A stretch of DNA of 64,000 nucleotides from DASXRA01 sp963737425 (GTDB lineage Bacteria > Actinomycetota > Actinomycetes > Mycobacteriales > Jatrophihabitantaceae): assembly GCA_963737425.1 (NCBI GenBank), contig CAVTSX010000008.1, positions 806,001-870,000 of the forward strand, read 5' to 3'. Of the stretch, positions 9,901 to 18,830 are shown piece by piece. The notes beneath the pieces were generated by a model, which was given only the letters and a program-made list of their open reading frames with translations, did not search any database and was not told the DNA's origin. Position numbers and translations under genes: made by a program. Numbering within the stretch: position 1 is the stretch's first letter; the number at the start of each line of letters is the position of its first letter.

Positions 9901-12899
9901 AGCCCGGCACGTACGGCGGAGTCATCCACGAGATGCGCGAGGCGCAGGCCGTCCGCATGGGCCAGTTGGGCATGAGCAACCAGCCCAGCCACCACATCCC
10001 CTACATGTACGACGACGCGCAGGCTCCGGCGAAGACGCAGAAGATCGTGCGCGAACTGCTGCAACGCGTCTACGTGGGCAGCGAGATCGGCCAGGGTTAC
10101 CCGGGCGACGAGGACAACGGCGAGATGTCGTCCTGGTACGTGCTGAGCTCGCTCGGCATGTACCCGCTACTGAACGGGTCGCCGAACTGGGTCATCGGCT
10201 CGCCGCAGTTCACCAGGATGACCGTGCACCGCTCGACCGGCGACATCGTCGTCAACGCGCCGGCGAACAGCACGAAGAACGTCTACGTGCAGGGGCTGTC
10301 GGTCAACGGGCACAAGCAGAGCGCGGTGTGGATCGACTCGTCGGTGTTCAAGCACGGCGGCACCCTCGACTTCAACATGGGCCCGAACCCGTCCTCGTGG
10401 GGGACCAAGGCGAACGATGCGCCGCCGTCGCTGACGAACGGCTCCGATCCCGCCAAGCCGCTCACCGACACAGCCGGCCCGGGACTGGGCACGGCCACCG
10501 GACCGGACGGCCAGGACGCCGCGAAGCTGTTCGACGCTTCATCGACCACTCAGGTCACCTTCGCCGACGGCACGCCCACAATCACCTGGAAATACAACGG
10601 GAAAGTGCGCCAACGCCCGACGTACTACACGCTGACGTCCGGGGCGGCCGACGGCGATCCCGCTGACTGGACGCTGCAGGGATCCAACGACGGCGCGACG
10701 TGGGCCACCCTGGACTCCCGCAAGAACGAGACGTTCGCCTGGCGCAACCAGACCCGGCCGTTCGCGATCGACGAGCCCGGCCGCTTCGCGCAGTTCCGGC
10801 TCGTCGTCACGAGGACGGCGGGCGCACCGCGCACCAACCTCGCCGAGATGGAACTGCTGCAGGGCGGTGACGTCGTGATCGGCGGCGGCGAACTGACCGT
10901 CAACCCGGCGCCGTCGGCGTCGGCTACAACGGCGCGAGCCTTCAGCGGCACGCTCGCGACGGTGACCGGGGGAGCGCCTGCGTCGCCGGGCGGCTACCAG
11001 GCGACCGTCGACTGGGGCGACGGCACACCCGCGAGCGCCGGCACGGTGACGCTCGCCTCGCGCGGTGTCTACGGCATCGGCGGTGAACATACCTACGCGC
11101 AACCGGGTTTCTACCAGGTCGGCGTCACGGTCAGCGATGGCACCAGCCAGGGGCTAGCCAGCACCGGCGTCGACGTCGCCTTCGCGTCGAAGACCGGGCT
11201 GAGCGCCGCCTTCGACACGATGTGCATCGGCGACGACGGTGCCGTTGCCGCCGATTGTGACGGCGTGGGCTTCGGCTATTCGCGAACCGCCTTGTCGGAC
11301 GCGGGAATCGTCCAGGGACAGCCGCACGACGTTCCCGGAACCGCGTTGCACTTCACCCTGCCGCCAGTTGCCGCGGGCCAGCTTGACGACGCAACCGGCA
11401 ACGGGCAGACCATCAGTCTCGGCCTGCCCACCGACGCCACGAGCATCTCGTTCATCGGCACCGGCACGGAGGGCAATCAGGACTCGACTGCCACCGTGAC
11501 GTTCACCGACGGCACGACGGCCACGACGCCGGTGCAGTTCAGCGACTGGACGCTAGGCGGCGACCCGAACGGCACGCCGTCGTTCGGCAACGTCGTCGTT
11601 GCCAAGTGCGCCTACCGGTTGAGTGGAACCAGCCGCGACAGCGACCAGCCGTTCCTGTTCGCCACCACGCCGTACGCGATTCCCGCGGGTAAGAGCATCG
11701 CGTCCGTGACCTTGGGGCAGGACGGCGACCTGCACGTGTTCGCGATCGCCGACGACGGCACGCCGACCACGCCACTGTCGCTGACAACGCCGGCCGACCA
11801 GACGGCCACGGTCGGCCAGGCGTTCGCAGCCGACCTGGGCATCGTCTCCGGTGGCGCACCCGGATCGGGCGGCTACCACGCACGCGTGCAGTGGGGTGAC
11901 GGGAGCGTGCCGCAGGACGCGACGGTCAGCGCGTCGGGCGCGATCACGGCGAGCCACACCTACGCCGCGGCCGGCACCTTCACCGTGCACGTGACGTCGT
12001 GGGACACGCAGTCGAGCGCGGCGTCGACGTTCAAGGTCACCGTGCAGGCCGCGCCGAGCCCATCGATCACCACTGGCCCGACCACGTCGCCGGGCAAGAC
12101 CGTGGCGATCACCGGCACCGGATTCACCGCTGGTGAAAGGGTGAACGTGACGGTCGAAGGCGCCCAGGCGGCCGCAAGCACCGCGACCGCAACGTCGAAC
12201 GGGACGATTTCGGCGACGGTGGCAATGCCGGCCACGGCCGTGCCGGGGCGGTACGCGGTCGTCGCGTCCGGCGCGGCGTCGGGCACGCCGGCGGCAACGA
12301 CGGTCGACGTGGCGTCGCCGGCCGCGCCGGTCTACCAGCCGCAGGTCGCGCTCTCGCCCCCGTCGGGACCGCACGGCGCGCTGCTTTCCCTGGCCGGCAA
12401 CGGATTCGCACCCCGCGAACTGCTCACCATCACGTTCCGATCAGCGGCCGACACCCTTGCCACGCAGACGATTCACGCCAACGGGCAGGGCATTCTCGAC
12501 GGCGCCTCGATGAGCGTCCCGGACATCGCCCCGATCGGCGCCGCCGAGGTCACGGTGAGCGGCGCGGTATCCAAGGTGGCGGTCTCCACGCCGTTCGAGG
12601 TCACGACCGGACGGCCGAGCGCCACCGTCTACCGGCCGATCGTGAACCTCGCCGCGACGGGCGGCACCGTGGTGGTGGCCGGTTCCGGATTCGCGCCCGG
12701 CGAGGTGGTCACCGTCCAGGTCGACGGCGGCGCCGCCGTCCAGACCGTTCGAGCCGACGCCAAGGGGTCATTCGACGGCGTGCGGGTCGCGGCACCGGCC
12801 GACGGCGATCACGCGATCGGCGCAACCGGGGCCGAGTCGCTCATGCCGAGCAGCGCGTCCTTCGCGGTCCGATCGGGGGCGGTCTCGGTGTCGAGGTGA
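6999..12899 (+). CDS. Secreted multidomain GH92 family alpha-mannosidase
   Basis: A 1,966-residue exported protein. A signal peptide (residues 1 to about 40, ending TQAEA) is followed by a discoidin/F5-8C-like carbohydrate-binding domain (about 90-225). The GH92 beta-sandwich (about 400-640; TRRGTNASGSFSRGN) and (alpha/alpha)6 catalytic domain follow, with the GEMSSWYVLSSLGMYP motif near 1040 carrying the expected catalytic acid glutamate. A second discoidin-like domain (about 1150-1290), two PKD domains (DWGDGT near 1335; QWGDGS near 1630) and three Ig-like repeats with GxGFxxGE motifs (about 1685-1966) complete it. GH92 enzymes are calcium-dependent exo-alpha-mannosidases. ATG 6999 follows GGGGAAGGG. 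Several binding modules suggest action on insoluble fungal or plant mannan. Confidence 0.92.
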   Translation: MQLAINPRAFSARRARRFVAGAATLILVGSGISATQAEAAPPPAPGDFATSFETADPPPATTTPELDANGNPIQANLSGTAPSGLPGSLLSHVTAVTASAENPPNEVAANLADGNPSTKWLAFDSTGWVTYQLAAPAIVKVYALTSANDSPGRDPKDFALQGSNDGSTWTDLDSQSGQTFSGRFVTNKYTVTNSTAYGFYRLNISANSGDGLLQLADWDISDGSNTQPPPTPMVTAVGTGPISGFNMKPAAGFTGLASLRYSGGALADGRSYATNKLYDVSIPVGPKSRLSYKIFPEFTGRDSQYPSTYAAVDLHFTDGSYLSAMAPTDQHGYALTAQGQGNSKVLYADQWNYVQSDIGTVAAGKTIDRILLAYDDPGAATATRFQGWIDDLDVQGAPAPTDASSLTNYVDTRRGTNASGSFSRGNNLPITALPNGFNFFTPVTDARSNSWEYYYQQGNNAANLPTLQGLAISHEPSPWMGDRNQMSVMPVPQGGSLTGNPSSRALPFSHATEIAQPDYYRVLLQGGLVAEMAPTDHAGVMRFTFPAGQASGSLVFFNGTFTMGPGNTMTGWVDNGSGLSAGRSRMFVAASFDRAPTTTSTTAATFDTSSNSQVLLRIATSFLSVDQAEHNLDLEVSGRSFDDVRNAARAAWNDRLGRIQVQGASDTQRTSLYSNLYRMNLYPNSQSENTGTAAAPHWQYASPVSDPVGTSTATHTGAKIVDGQIYVNNGFWDTYRTVWPAYSLLYPDVAARIADGFVQQYRDGGWIARWSSPGYADLMTGTSADVAMAETYLNGVQLPDVLSAYNAAVRDATDASGLSAVGRKGIETGLFLGYTPTSTAESVSWALEGFINDYGIANLGATLAKDNHFSPAQRDRFREESAYFVQRAQNYVNLFDPSTKFFEGRDAAGNFAVQDPTVWGGAYTETDGWNFAFTAQQDGQGLANLYGGRKALQDKLDQFFATPENADKPGTYGGVIHEMREAQAVRMGQLGMSNQPSHHIPYMYDDAQAPAKTQKIVRELLQRVYVGSEIGQGYPGDEDNGEMSSWYVLSSLGMYPLLNGSPNWVIGSPQFTRMTVHRSTGDIVVNAPANSTKNVYVQGLSVNGHKQSAVWIDSSVFKHGGTLDFNMGPNPSSWGTKANDAPPSLTNGSDPAKPLTDTAGPGLGTATGPDGQDAAKLFDASSTTQVTFADGTPTITWKYNGKVRQRPTYYTLTSGAADGDPADWTLQGSNDGATWATLDSRKNETFAWRNQTRPFAIDEPGRFAQFRLVVTRTAGAPRTNLAEMELLQGGDVVIGGGELTVNPAPSASATTARAFSGTLATVTGGAPASPGGYQATVDWGDGTPASAGTVTLASRGVYGIGGEHTYAQPGFYQVGVTVSDGTSQGLASTGVDVAFASKTGLSAAFDTMCIGDDGAVAADCDGVGFGYSRTALSDAGIVQGQPHDVPGTALHFTLPPVAAGQLDDATGNGQTISLGLPTDATSISFIGTGTEGNQDSTATVTFTDGTTATTPVQFSDWTLGGDPNGTPSFGNVVVAKCAYRLSGTSRDSDQPFLFATTPYAIPAGKSIASVTLGQDGDLHVFAIADDGTPTTPLSLTTPADQTATVGQAFAADLGIVSGGAPGSGGYHARVQWGDGSVPQDATVSASGAITASHTYAAAGTFTVHVTSWDTQSSAASTFKVTVQAAPSPSITTGPTTSPGKTVAITGTGFTAGERVNVTVEGAQAAASTATATSNGTISATVAMPATAVPGRYAVVASGAASGTPAATTVDVASPAAPVYQPQVALSPPSGPHGALLSLAGNGFAPRELLTITFRSAADTLATQTIHANGQGILDGASMSVPDIAPIGAAEVTVSGAVSKVAVSTPFEVTTGRPSATVYRPIVNLAATGGTVVVAGSGFAPGEVVTVQVDGGAAVQTVRADAKGSFDGVRVAAPADGDHAIGATGAESLMPSSASFAVRSGAVSVSR

Positions 12900-13045
12900 C
12901 GCCACTGGCTACGGCGTGACCACGATTCTTCGAGCGTTTCGCCGTTCGGAGACCGCGTATTCGACCTGGCAGTAGGTAGATTCCTTTCGACGAGCCGGGG
13001 GCTGGTCTTCCGTCCGCGCATCAAAACGTCCGAAAGGATTCACCG

Positions 13046-14359
13046 ATGGCGCGTCGTGTCCTGATCATGGGAGCCGCCGGTCGCGACTTCCACAACTTCA
13101 ACGTCGCCTATCGAGGCGACAGCCGGGTCGAGGTCGTGGCATTCACCGCGACGCAGATCCCGTTCATCGACGATCGGACGTACCCGGCGAGCCTCGCCGG
13201 CGAGGGTTACCCGAACGGCATCCCGATCCACGTCGAGAGCGAGCTCACGCGGTTGATCAAGGAGCAGCGGATCGACGACGTGATCTTCAGCTACTCAGAC
13301 GTCAGCCACGCGTACGTCATGCACAAGGCCAGCGAGGTGCTCGCCGCCGGCGCGAACTTCGAGCTGCTCGGCCCGCGCGAAACGATGTTGAAGGCGAACG
13401 TGCCCGTGGTGGCCGTGTGCGCGGTGCGCACCGGTTCGGGCAAGAGCCAGACGACGCGGGCCATCGCCGACACGCTGAAGAGTGCCGGCAAACGCGTGGT
13501 GGCCATCCGGCATCCGATGCCGTACGGGAATCTCGAAGCACAGCGCGTGCAGCGCTACGCCACCATCGAGGATCTCGATCGCTACGACACCACGATCGAG
13601 GAGCGCGAGGAGTACGAGCCGCACATCATCTCGGGCACGATCATCTACGCCGGCGTCGACTACGGTGCCATCCTCGAGCAGGCCCAGGCCGAGTGCGACG
13701 TGCTGCTGTGGGACGGCGGCAACAACGACCTGCCCTTCTACGTCTCAGACGTGCACATCGTGGTGGCCGACCCGCTGCGCGCGGGCCACGAGACGAGCTA
13801 CTACCCGGGCGAGGCGAACCTGCGCATGGCCGACGTGATCGTGATCAACAAGATGGACTCGGCGTCGATAGAGCAGGTCAGCGCGCTGAGCGAGACGATC
13901 CGGCAGGTCAATCCAGCGGCGACGGTCGTGCGGGCGAACAGCCGCGTGAGCGTCGAAGATCCCCATGCGATCACGGGAAAGCGCGTGCTCGTGATCGAGG
14001 ACGGCCCGACCCTCACGCACGGCGAGATGAAATTCGGTGCCGGTGTTGTCGCGGCTCGCGCCCACGGCGCGGCCGAGATCGTCGATCCACGGCCCTGGGC
14101 GATCGGCACCATCGCCGAGACATTCCGCAAGTACGACGTCGGGCCGGTGCTGCCGGCCATGGGTTACTCCGACGGTCAGCTGGCCGAGATGGAGGAGATC
14201 ATCGACTCGGCCGAGGCGGACGTCGTCGTGATCGGCACGCCGATCGACCTGCGCCGGGTGATCGAGATCCGCAAGCCCGCGCTGCGCGTTCGATACGACC
14301 TCGACGTGCTACCGGATTCGCCGGACCTGCTCGACGTGCTCAAGCCCGTGCTGACCTGA
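13046..14359 (+). CDS. Cyclic 2,3-diphosphoglycerate synthetase-like P-loop GTPase
   Basis: A 437-residue protein with an N-terminal Rossmann-like part (MARRVLIMGAAGRDFHNFN), then a P-loop RTGSGKSQTTR near residue 130, a WDGGNNDLPF segment and the nucleotide-specificity motif NKMD near 268. This pattern is that of the COG2403 family, which includes archaeal cyclic 2,3-diphosphoglycerate synthetase; bacterial members are largely uncharacterised. The P-loop and NKxD are intact, so nucleotide binding is expected, while the reaction is inferred. AAAGGA lies 10 bases before the ATG. It is convergent with ornithine aminotransferase, and a palindromic repeat lies between them. Confidence 0.85.
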   Translation: MARRVLIMGAAGRDFHNFNVAYRGDSRVEVVAFTATQIPFIDDRTYPASLAGEGYPNGIPIHVESELTRLIKEQRIDDVIFSYSDVSHAYVMHKASEVLAAGANFELLGPRETMLKANVPVVAVCAVRTGSGKSQTTRAIADTLKSAGKRVVAIRHPMPYGNLEAQRVQRYATIEDLDRYDTTIEEREEYEPHIISGTIIYAGVDYGAILEQAQAECDVLLWDGGNNDLPFYVSDVHIVVADPLRAGHETSYYPGEANLRMADVIVINKMDSASIEQVSALSETIRQVNPAATVVRANSRVSVEDPHAITGKRVLVIEDGPTLTHGEMKFGAGVVAARAHGAAEIVDPRPWAIGTIAETFRKYDVGPVLPAMGYSDGQLAEMEEIIDSAEADVVVIGTPIDLRRVIEIRKPALRVRYDLDVLPDSPDLLDVLKPVLT

Positions 14360-14448
14360 ACCTAGGGCACGTGCCTGCCCCATGGGTTGCGACTTGGCCC
14401 GTTGTTGACGTGGGTTCTGCGGTGGGTGTCAGGTGCCGCACTCCCTGT

Positions 14449-14504
14449 CTTGATCATCTCTGCTGCAGCTGCGATCGATGACCGTTTCGGCAGAGATGAT
14501 CAAG
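14449..14504. repeat. Palindromic intergenic repeat, copy 2
   Basis: It begins CTTGATCATCTCTGCTGCA and ends GGCAGAGATGATCAAG, 56 bp in all. The arms pair over at least 15 bp. It lies between the convergent GTPase and ornithine aminotransferase genes. Confidence 0.9.
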
Positions 14505-14531
14505 GAGTTCTTCGCGGTGCCCGAACAACAC

Positions 14532-15755
14532 CTAGGACGCGGCGAGTTCCTCGGCCAGCTGGCCGATAGCCCACTCCAGATCGTCGGCCCCGATGACGAG
14601 CGGCGGGGCGAGCCGGATGGTCTGCTCGTGCGCGTCCTTGGCCAGAATGCCTCGGCGGAGCAAGCCTTCGCAGACGTCGCGGCCGGTGCGGTTCACGAGG
14701 TCGATGCCGCCCCACAGGCCGCGGCTGCGTACGGAGGTGACCGCCTCGGCCGGCAGCGTCTGCAACAACTCGCCGAATCGTTCGCCCAGCGTGGCTGCCC
14801 GGTGCTGGAACTCGCCGGTGGCGAGCAACCGGACGACGGCGATGCCGATCGCGCAGGCGAACGGGTTACCGCCGAACGTGCTGCCGTGCTCGCCCGGCCG
14901 GAACACACCGAGCACGTCACGCCGGGCCACCACCGCCGACAGCGGCACGATGCCGGCGCCGAGAGCTTTGCCGAGAATGTAGGCGTCCGGGCGCACATCC
15001 TCGTGGTCGCAGGCAAACGTGTAGCCGGTGCGGCCCAGCCCGGACTGGATCTCGTCGGCGATCATCAGCACGTTCGCGTTGGTACACGCGTCGCGCACGG
15101 CTCGCAGGTACCCGTCGGGCGGGATGATGACGCCACCCTCGCCCTGGATCGGCTCGATCAGGACCGCCGCGGTGTAGTCGTCGATGGCCGCGTGCAGGGC
15201 GTGGATGTCGCCGTACGGGACGCGGACGAAGCCGGGCGTGAACGGGCCGAAGTCGGCCTTGGACTCCTTGTCGTCGGAGAAGCTTACGATCGTGATCGTG
15301 CGGCCGTGGAAGTTCCCGCCGGCGATGATGATGTTCGCCTGGTCGTGAGGGATTCCCTTGACCTGATAACCCCATTTGCGCGCGGTCTTGAGCGCGGTCT
15401 CGACGGCTTCGGCGCCGGTGTTCATCGGCAGCACGAGGTCCATGCCGGCAAGCTCGGCAAGTTCGGCGCAGAACACGCCGAGCTGGTCGTTGTAGAACGC
15501 GCGGCTGGTCAGCGTCAGCCGGTCGAGTTGCGCGTGCGCCACGGCGGTGAGTTCCGGGTGCCGGTGCCCGAAGTTGAGTGCGCCATACGCCGCGAGCAGA
15601 TCGAGGTAGCGATGGCCGTCGATATCGCGAACCCACGCGCCGTCGCCTTCGGCGATGACGACCGGCAGCGGCGCGTAGTTGCGCGCGCTGTGCGCCTCGA
15701 CGAGGTCGATCGCCGCCTTGCTCTGTGCTGATGTCCCATCCACCGTGAAGCTCAT
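14532..15755 (-). CDS. rocD: Ornithine--oxo-acid aminotransferase
   Basis: A 407-residue class III PLP aminotransferase that converts ornithine and 2-oxoglutarate to glutamate semialdehyde and glutamate. Family marks are DGHRYLDLLAAYGALNFGHRHP near the N-terminus, MNTGAEAVETALK (cofactor phosphate), EPIQGEGGV, IADEIQSGLGRTG and the Schiff-base lysine in ILGKALGAG (about K262), then GEHGSTFGGNP. The AYGALNFGHRHP and NTGAEAVETA forms favour ornithine over acetylornithine or 4-aminobutyrate as substrate. ATG at 15755 is preferred over the GTG at 15773 because GGGAGA lies about 11 bases upstream of it. No arginase neighbour is present. Confidence 0.93.
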   Translation of the reverse strand: MSFTVDGTSAQSKAAIDLVEAHSARNYAPLPVVIAEGDGAWVRDIDGHRYLDLLAAYGALNFGHRHPELTAVAHAQLDRLTLTSRAFYNDQLGVFCAELAELAGMDLVLPMNTGAEAVETALKTARKWGYQVKGIPHDQANIIIAGGNFHGRTITIVSFSDDKESKADFGPFTPGFVRVPYGDIHALHAAIDDYTAAVLIEPIQGEGGVIIPPDGYLRAVRDACTNANVLMIADEIQSGLGRTGYTFACDHEDVRPDAYILGKALGAGIVPLSAVVARRDVLGVFRPGEHGSTFGGNPFACAIGIAVVRLLATGEFQHRAATLGERFGELLQTLPAEAVTSVRSRGLWGGIDLVNRTGRDVCEGLLRRGILAKDAHEQTIRLAPPLVIGADDLEWAIGQLAEELAAS

Positions 15756-15821
15756 GTGCGAAGTCTCCCTCACCGGTCGAGAGCCACCCAGACACTAGCG
15801 CTCCCAGACGTCCCAGCGGGT

Positions 15822-15876
15822 CTTGATCATCTCTGCTGGATCCGCCATCATTCGCGGCTTCGCCAGAGATGATCAA
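15822..15876. repeat. Palindromic intergenic repeat, copy 3
   Basis: It begins CTTGATCATCTCTGCTGGAT and ends GCCAGAGATGATCAA. It lies 40 bp past the stop of the sugar dehydrogenase and upstream of rocD. Confidence 0.9.
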
Positions 15877-15916
15877 CGGTGTGCGTTTCGGCCGTCTCAA
15901 ACGTCCAAAGAAGGGA

Positions 15917-17062
15917 TTATCCGGTCAGCGGTACGCGGATGATGCGGTCGTCGTCGCCGACCGGGTCGCCTCGGCCGTCGCGGTTGCTCGTCGTCACCCA
16001 CAGAGAACCGTCCGGCGCGACGCCGATGCTGCGCAGCCGGCCGTACTTACCGTCGAGCAGTTGCGTCGGCTGCCCGACCCGGCCCGGGCCGAGGACCGGG
16101 ATGCGATAGACCCGCTGGCCCTGCAAGGTTGCAAGCCACAGCGAGTCGCCGGCGAAGGCCAGGCCGGATGGCGAGGCCTCGTCGGTGTCCCAGGTGAGCA
16201 GCGGCGCGGTGAGGTTCGGGCCGGTCGGCCCGATGGTTCCCTCGACGGTCGGCCAGCCGTAGTTGCGGCCTGGCTTGAGCAGGTTGATCTCGTCGAGCGT
16301 GTTCTGCCCGAACTCCGCCTCGTACAGGCTCCCGTCCGGGCCCCAGGCGAGACCCTGCGGGTTGCGGTGTCCGAGGGTGAAGACGGCCGATCCCGCGAAC
16401 GGGTTGCCCGGGGCGGGCGCGCCGTCCGGCGTCATCCGAAGCACCTTGCCGCCGAGGTACTCACGGTCGGGCGCGCGCTGCCGCTGCCCGGCATCGCCGG
16501 CGGTCACGTAGAGCAGGTGGTCAGGTCCGAACGCGATCCGGCCGCCGTTGTGGATCGGCCCCTTCGGGATACCGGAGAAGATGGTGCTCGGCGCGCCCAA
16601 TTCGCCGTTGCGGTAGGACATCCGGACGACTCGGTTGTCGGAATCCGAGGTCAGGTAGGCGTACACCAGTCCGTCCGTCGCGAAGGACGGCGACAGCGCG
16701 ATGCCGAGCAGCCCGCCCTCGCCGGCGTTGTCGGCAACGCCGGGGACGACACCGACCTCGCTGACCTGCCCGCGCGGATCGACCCGAACGATCCGGTGCG
16801 AGTCGCGTTCGCTCACCAGCGCCGAACCGTCAGGCAGGAATGCGATTCCCCACGGAACGGCGAGTTTCGTGGCCAGGACGGAGGCTGAACCGACCTGAAC
16901 CGCCGGCCCGCGTCCGGACGAGCTGCCCGGCTGGCTCGGCGGCGCGGTGCCTGTCTGCGTGGGTGCAGGCGAGGTCGCCGGAGGTTTCGGGGAATCGCTG
17001 GTGCAGGCGGTCATCGCCGCGCCGGCGAGCAACGCGGCGATGATCGGCAACACGCGTCTCAT
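15917..17062 (-). CDS. PQQ-dependent sugar dehydrogenase-like lipoprotein
   Basis: A 381-residue lipoprotein. The signal peptide MRRVLPIIAALLAGAAMTAC ends in a lipobox with the acylated cysteine near residue 20. A Ser/Pro/Thr linker follows, then the six-bladed beta-propeller of the soluble aldose dehydrogenase family: LAVPWGIAFLPDGSALVSER, AGEGGLLGIALSP, HNGGRIAFGPD, GHRNPQGLAWGPDG and AEFGQNTLDEIN. Such proteins oxidise sugars at the cell surface using PQQ, although actinobacterial members are not proven to use it. ATG 17062 is chosen because it begins the signal peptide; the frame open to 17431 overlaps the divergent gene. Confidence 0.88.
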   Translation of the reverse strand: MRRVLPIIAALLAGAAMTACTSDSPKPPATSPAPTQTGTAPPSQPGSSSGRGPAVQVGSASVLATKLAVPWGIAFLPDGSALVSERDSHRIVRVDPRGQVSEVGVVPGVADNAGEGGLLGIALSPSFATDGLVYAYLTSDSDNRVVRMSYRNGELGAPSTIFSGIPKGPIHNGGRIAFGPDHLLYVTAGDAGQRQRAPDREYLGGKVLRMTPDGAPAPGNPFAGSAVFTLGHRNPQGLAWGPDGSLYEAEFGQNTLDEINLLKPGRNYGWPTVEGTIGPTGPNLTAPLLTWDTDEASPSGLAFAGDSLWLATLQGQRVYRIPVLGPGRVGQPTQLLDGKYGRLRSIGVAPDGSLWVTTSNRDGRGDPVGDDDRIIRVPLTG

Positions 17063-17203
17063 CGACCTGACGGTACCGACGCAGGCGAAGCATTCGGCAC
17101 AACGTCCAAACTGGACGTCACCCGCAATGGCTGAGGCTCCGCTGCCGGGCGCACACTTAGCCTCGTCTGGCGACGTGCCGAACGCGTTCAGGAAGGGACC
17201 CTC

Positions 17204-18706
17204 ATGACCGCGACGAAAGGCAGGCACGCGCGCGGCGTCGTGCACCCGAAGCGTGCCGTTGCCGCGCCGCCGATCAGCCCGTCCCCGCCCGCGTGGCGTC
17301 GCGCCGGCCTCAGCCTCGACGAGCGGGTCGCCCGGGGCAAGGCCGCGCGGGCGGCCGCGCCCCGGCCGAGCCACGGGCACTGGCAACCTGCGGCCGACCG
17401 TCCCGATCCGATCTCGCTGCTCGAGGAACAAGCCGTGAGCCGGGTCCCGGAGCTGGTCCCCATCCGCTACGGGCGGATGCTCGTGTCACCCGGGACGTTC
17501 TACCGGGGCGGCGCGCTGATCATGGCGTCCGACCTGGCGGCGACTCCCCGATCGGGCATCACCGTGCAGCTGTGCGGCGACGCGCACCTGTCGAATTTCG
17601 GCCTGTTCGGCTCGCCGGAACGTCAACTCATGTTCGACATCAACGACTTCGACGAAACCCTGCCCGGGCCATGGGAATGGGACGTCAAGCGCCTGGCCGC
17701 AAGCTTCGAGATCACCGGACGCGACCTCGGATTCACGCGGGACGACCGGCGCGCGATCGTCATGGCGGGAGTCGAGGAGTACCGCAAGCGGATGCGGCAC
17801 GCGGCCGGCATGCGCACCCTCGAGGCGTGGTACGAGCACATGAGCGTCGATGACGTCACCGGTTGGATCAGCGCCGAGGTACGCGAAAATCGGCTGCCGA
17901 AGAAGAATGTGAAGAGCGTCGAGAAGGACATCGCGAAGGCTCGAACCCGCGACAGCGTGCGGGTCTTCGCGAAACGCGCCGGCAAGGTCGACGGCGAACT
18001 GCGTATCCTGCGCGATCCGCCGCTGATCACGCCGATCGAGGACCTCGTTCTCTCCAAGGCGGTGCGTGAGCGGACGGAGAAGTCCGTCCGCAAGCTGATC
18101 AAGTCCTACCGGCGCACGCTCGCGCATCAGCACCACCCGATTGAAGAGTTCCGTTATGTGCACATGGCGCGCAAAGTCGTCGGCGTCGGCAGCGTCGGAA
18201 CGCGGTGCTGGATCTTCCTGATGATCGGCCGCGACCACAAGGACCCGCTGTTCCTGCAGGCAAAGGAAGCGCAAGCGTCGGTACTCGAGCGGTTTGCCGG
18301 CCGGAGTCAGTACCCCAACCACGGCCAGCGCGTCGTGGTGGGCCAGCGTCTCATGCAGGCGGCGAGCGACATCTTTCTCGGCTGGCTGCGCGTCACCGAT
18401 ATCGACGGGCAGACCCGCGACTACTACATGCGCCAGTTCCAGGACTGGAAGGGTTCGGCGCGGGTCGACAGCCTCACCGTGTCGGGTGCGGCACTGTACG
18501 CGCGCGTATGTGGAACGGCGCTCGCCCGCGCGCATGCCCGATGGGGCGACCGGATCGCGATCGCGTCCTACCTCGGCAACGGCGACAAGTTCGACCAGGG
18601 GATCGCCGACTTCTCCGCCGCCTATGCCGACCAGAACGAGCGGGACTACGAGACCCTTCTCCGGGCGGTGAAGTCCGGCCGGCTCCCGGCCGTGACCGGC
18701 CTCTAG
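17204..18706 (+). CDS. DUF2252 family protein
   Basis: A 500-residue soluble protein of the DUF2252 family, distantly kinase/aminoglycoside-phosphotransferase-like. Recognisable blocks are LVPIRYGRMLVSPGTFYRGGA, QLCGDAHLSNFG (like the HGDxHxxN of APH enzymes) and FDINDFDETLPGPWEWDVKRLA, which carries a DxD-type metal site. The biochemical function is not established; the conserved motifs suggest phosphotransfer. AGGAAGGGA lies about 8 bases before ATG 17204. It is divergent from the sugar dehydrogenase (141-bp gap) and convergent with the YihY-type gene. Confidence 0.88.
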   Translation: MTATKGRHARGVVHPKRAVAAPPISPSPPAWRRAGLSLDERVARGKAARAAAPRPSHGHWQPAADRPDPISLLEEQAVSRVPELVPIRYGRMLVSPGTFYRGGALIMASDLAATPRSGITVQLCGDAHLSNFGLFGSPERQLMFDINDFDETLPGPWEWDVKRLAASFEITGRDLGFTRDDRRAIVMAGVEEYRKRMRHAAGMRTLEAWYEHMSVDDVTGWISAEVRENRLPKKNVKSVEKDIAKARTRDSVRVFAKRAGKVDGELRILRDPPLITPIEDLVLSKAVRERTEKSVRKLIKSYRRTLAHQHHPIEEFRYVHMARKVVGVGSVGTRCWIFLMIGRDHKDPLFLQAKEAQASVLERFAGRSQYPNHGQRVVVGQRLMQAASDIFLGWLRVTDIDGQTRDYYMRQFQDWKGSARVDSLTVSGAALYARVCGTALARAHARWGDRIAIASYLGNGDKFDQGIADFSAAYADQNERDYETLLRAVKSGRLPAVTGL

Positions 18707-18715
18707 CGGAGCGTC

Positions 18716-18730
18716 GCCGAGCGGCTCGGC
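18716..18730 (+). terminator. Possible terminator hairpin after the DUF2252 gene
   Basis: GCCGAG-CGG-CTCGGC forms a perfect 6-bp stem with a 3-base loop starting 10 bp after the stop codon. No U-tract follows, which is common in GC-rich actinobacteria. Confidence 0.35.
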
Positions 18731-18830
18731 CGAGGTCGGGGGACGCCTGGCCCGCCATCCGCAGCTCGTTGCAGATCAAGATCCCGATGGGGAAGCCTGG
18801 GAGTGCCGCACACCCGCGCCACGCCGGGCC

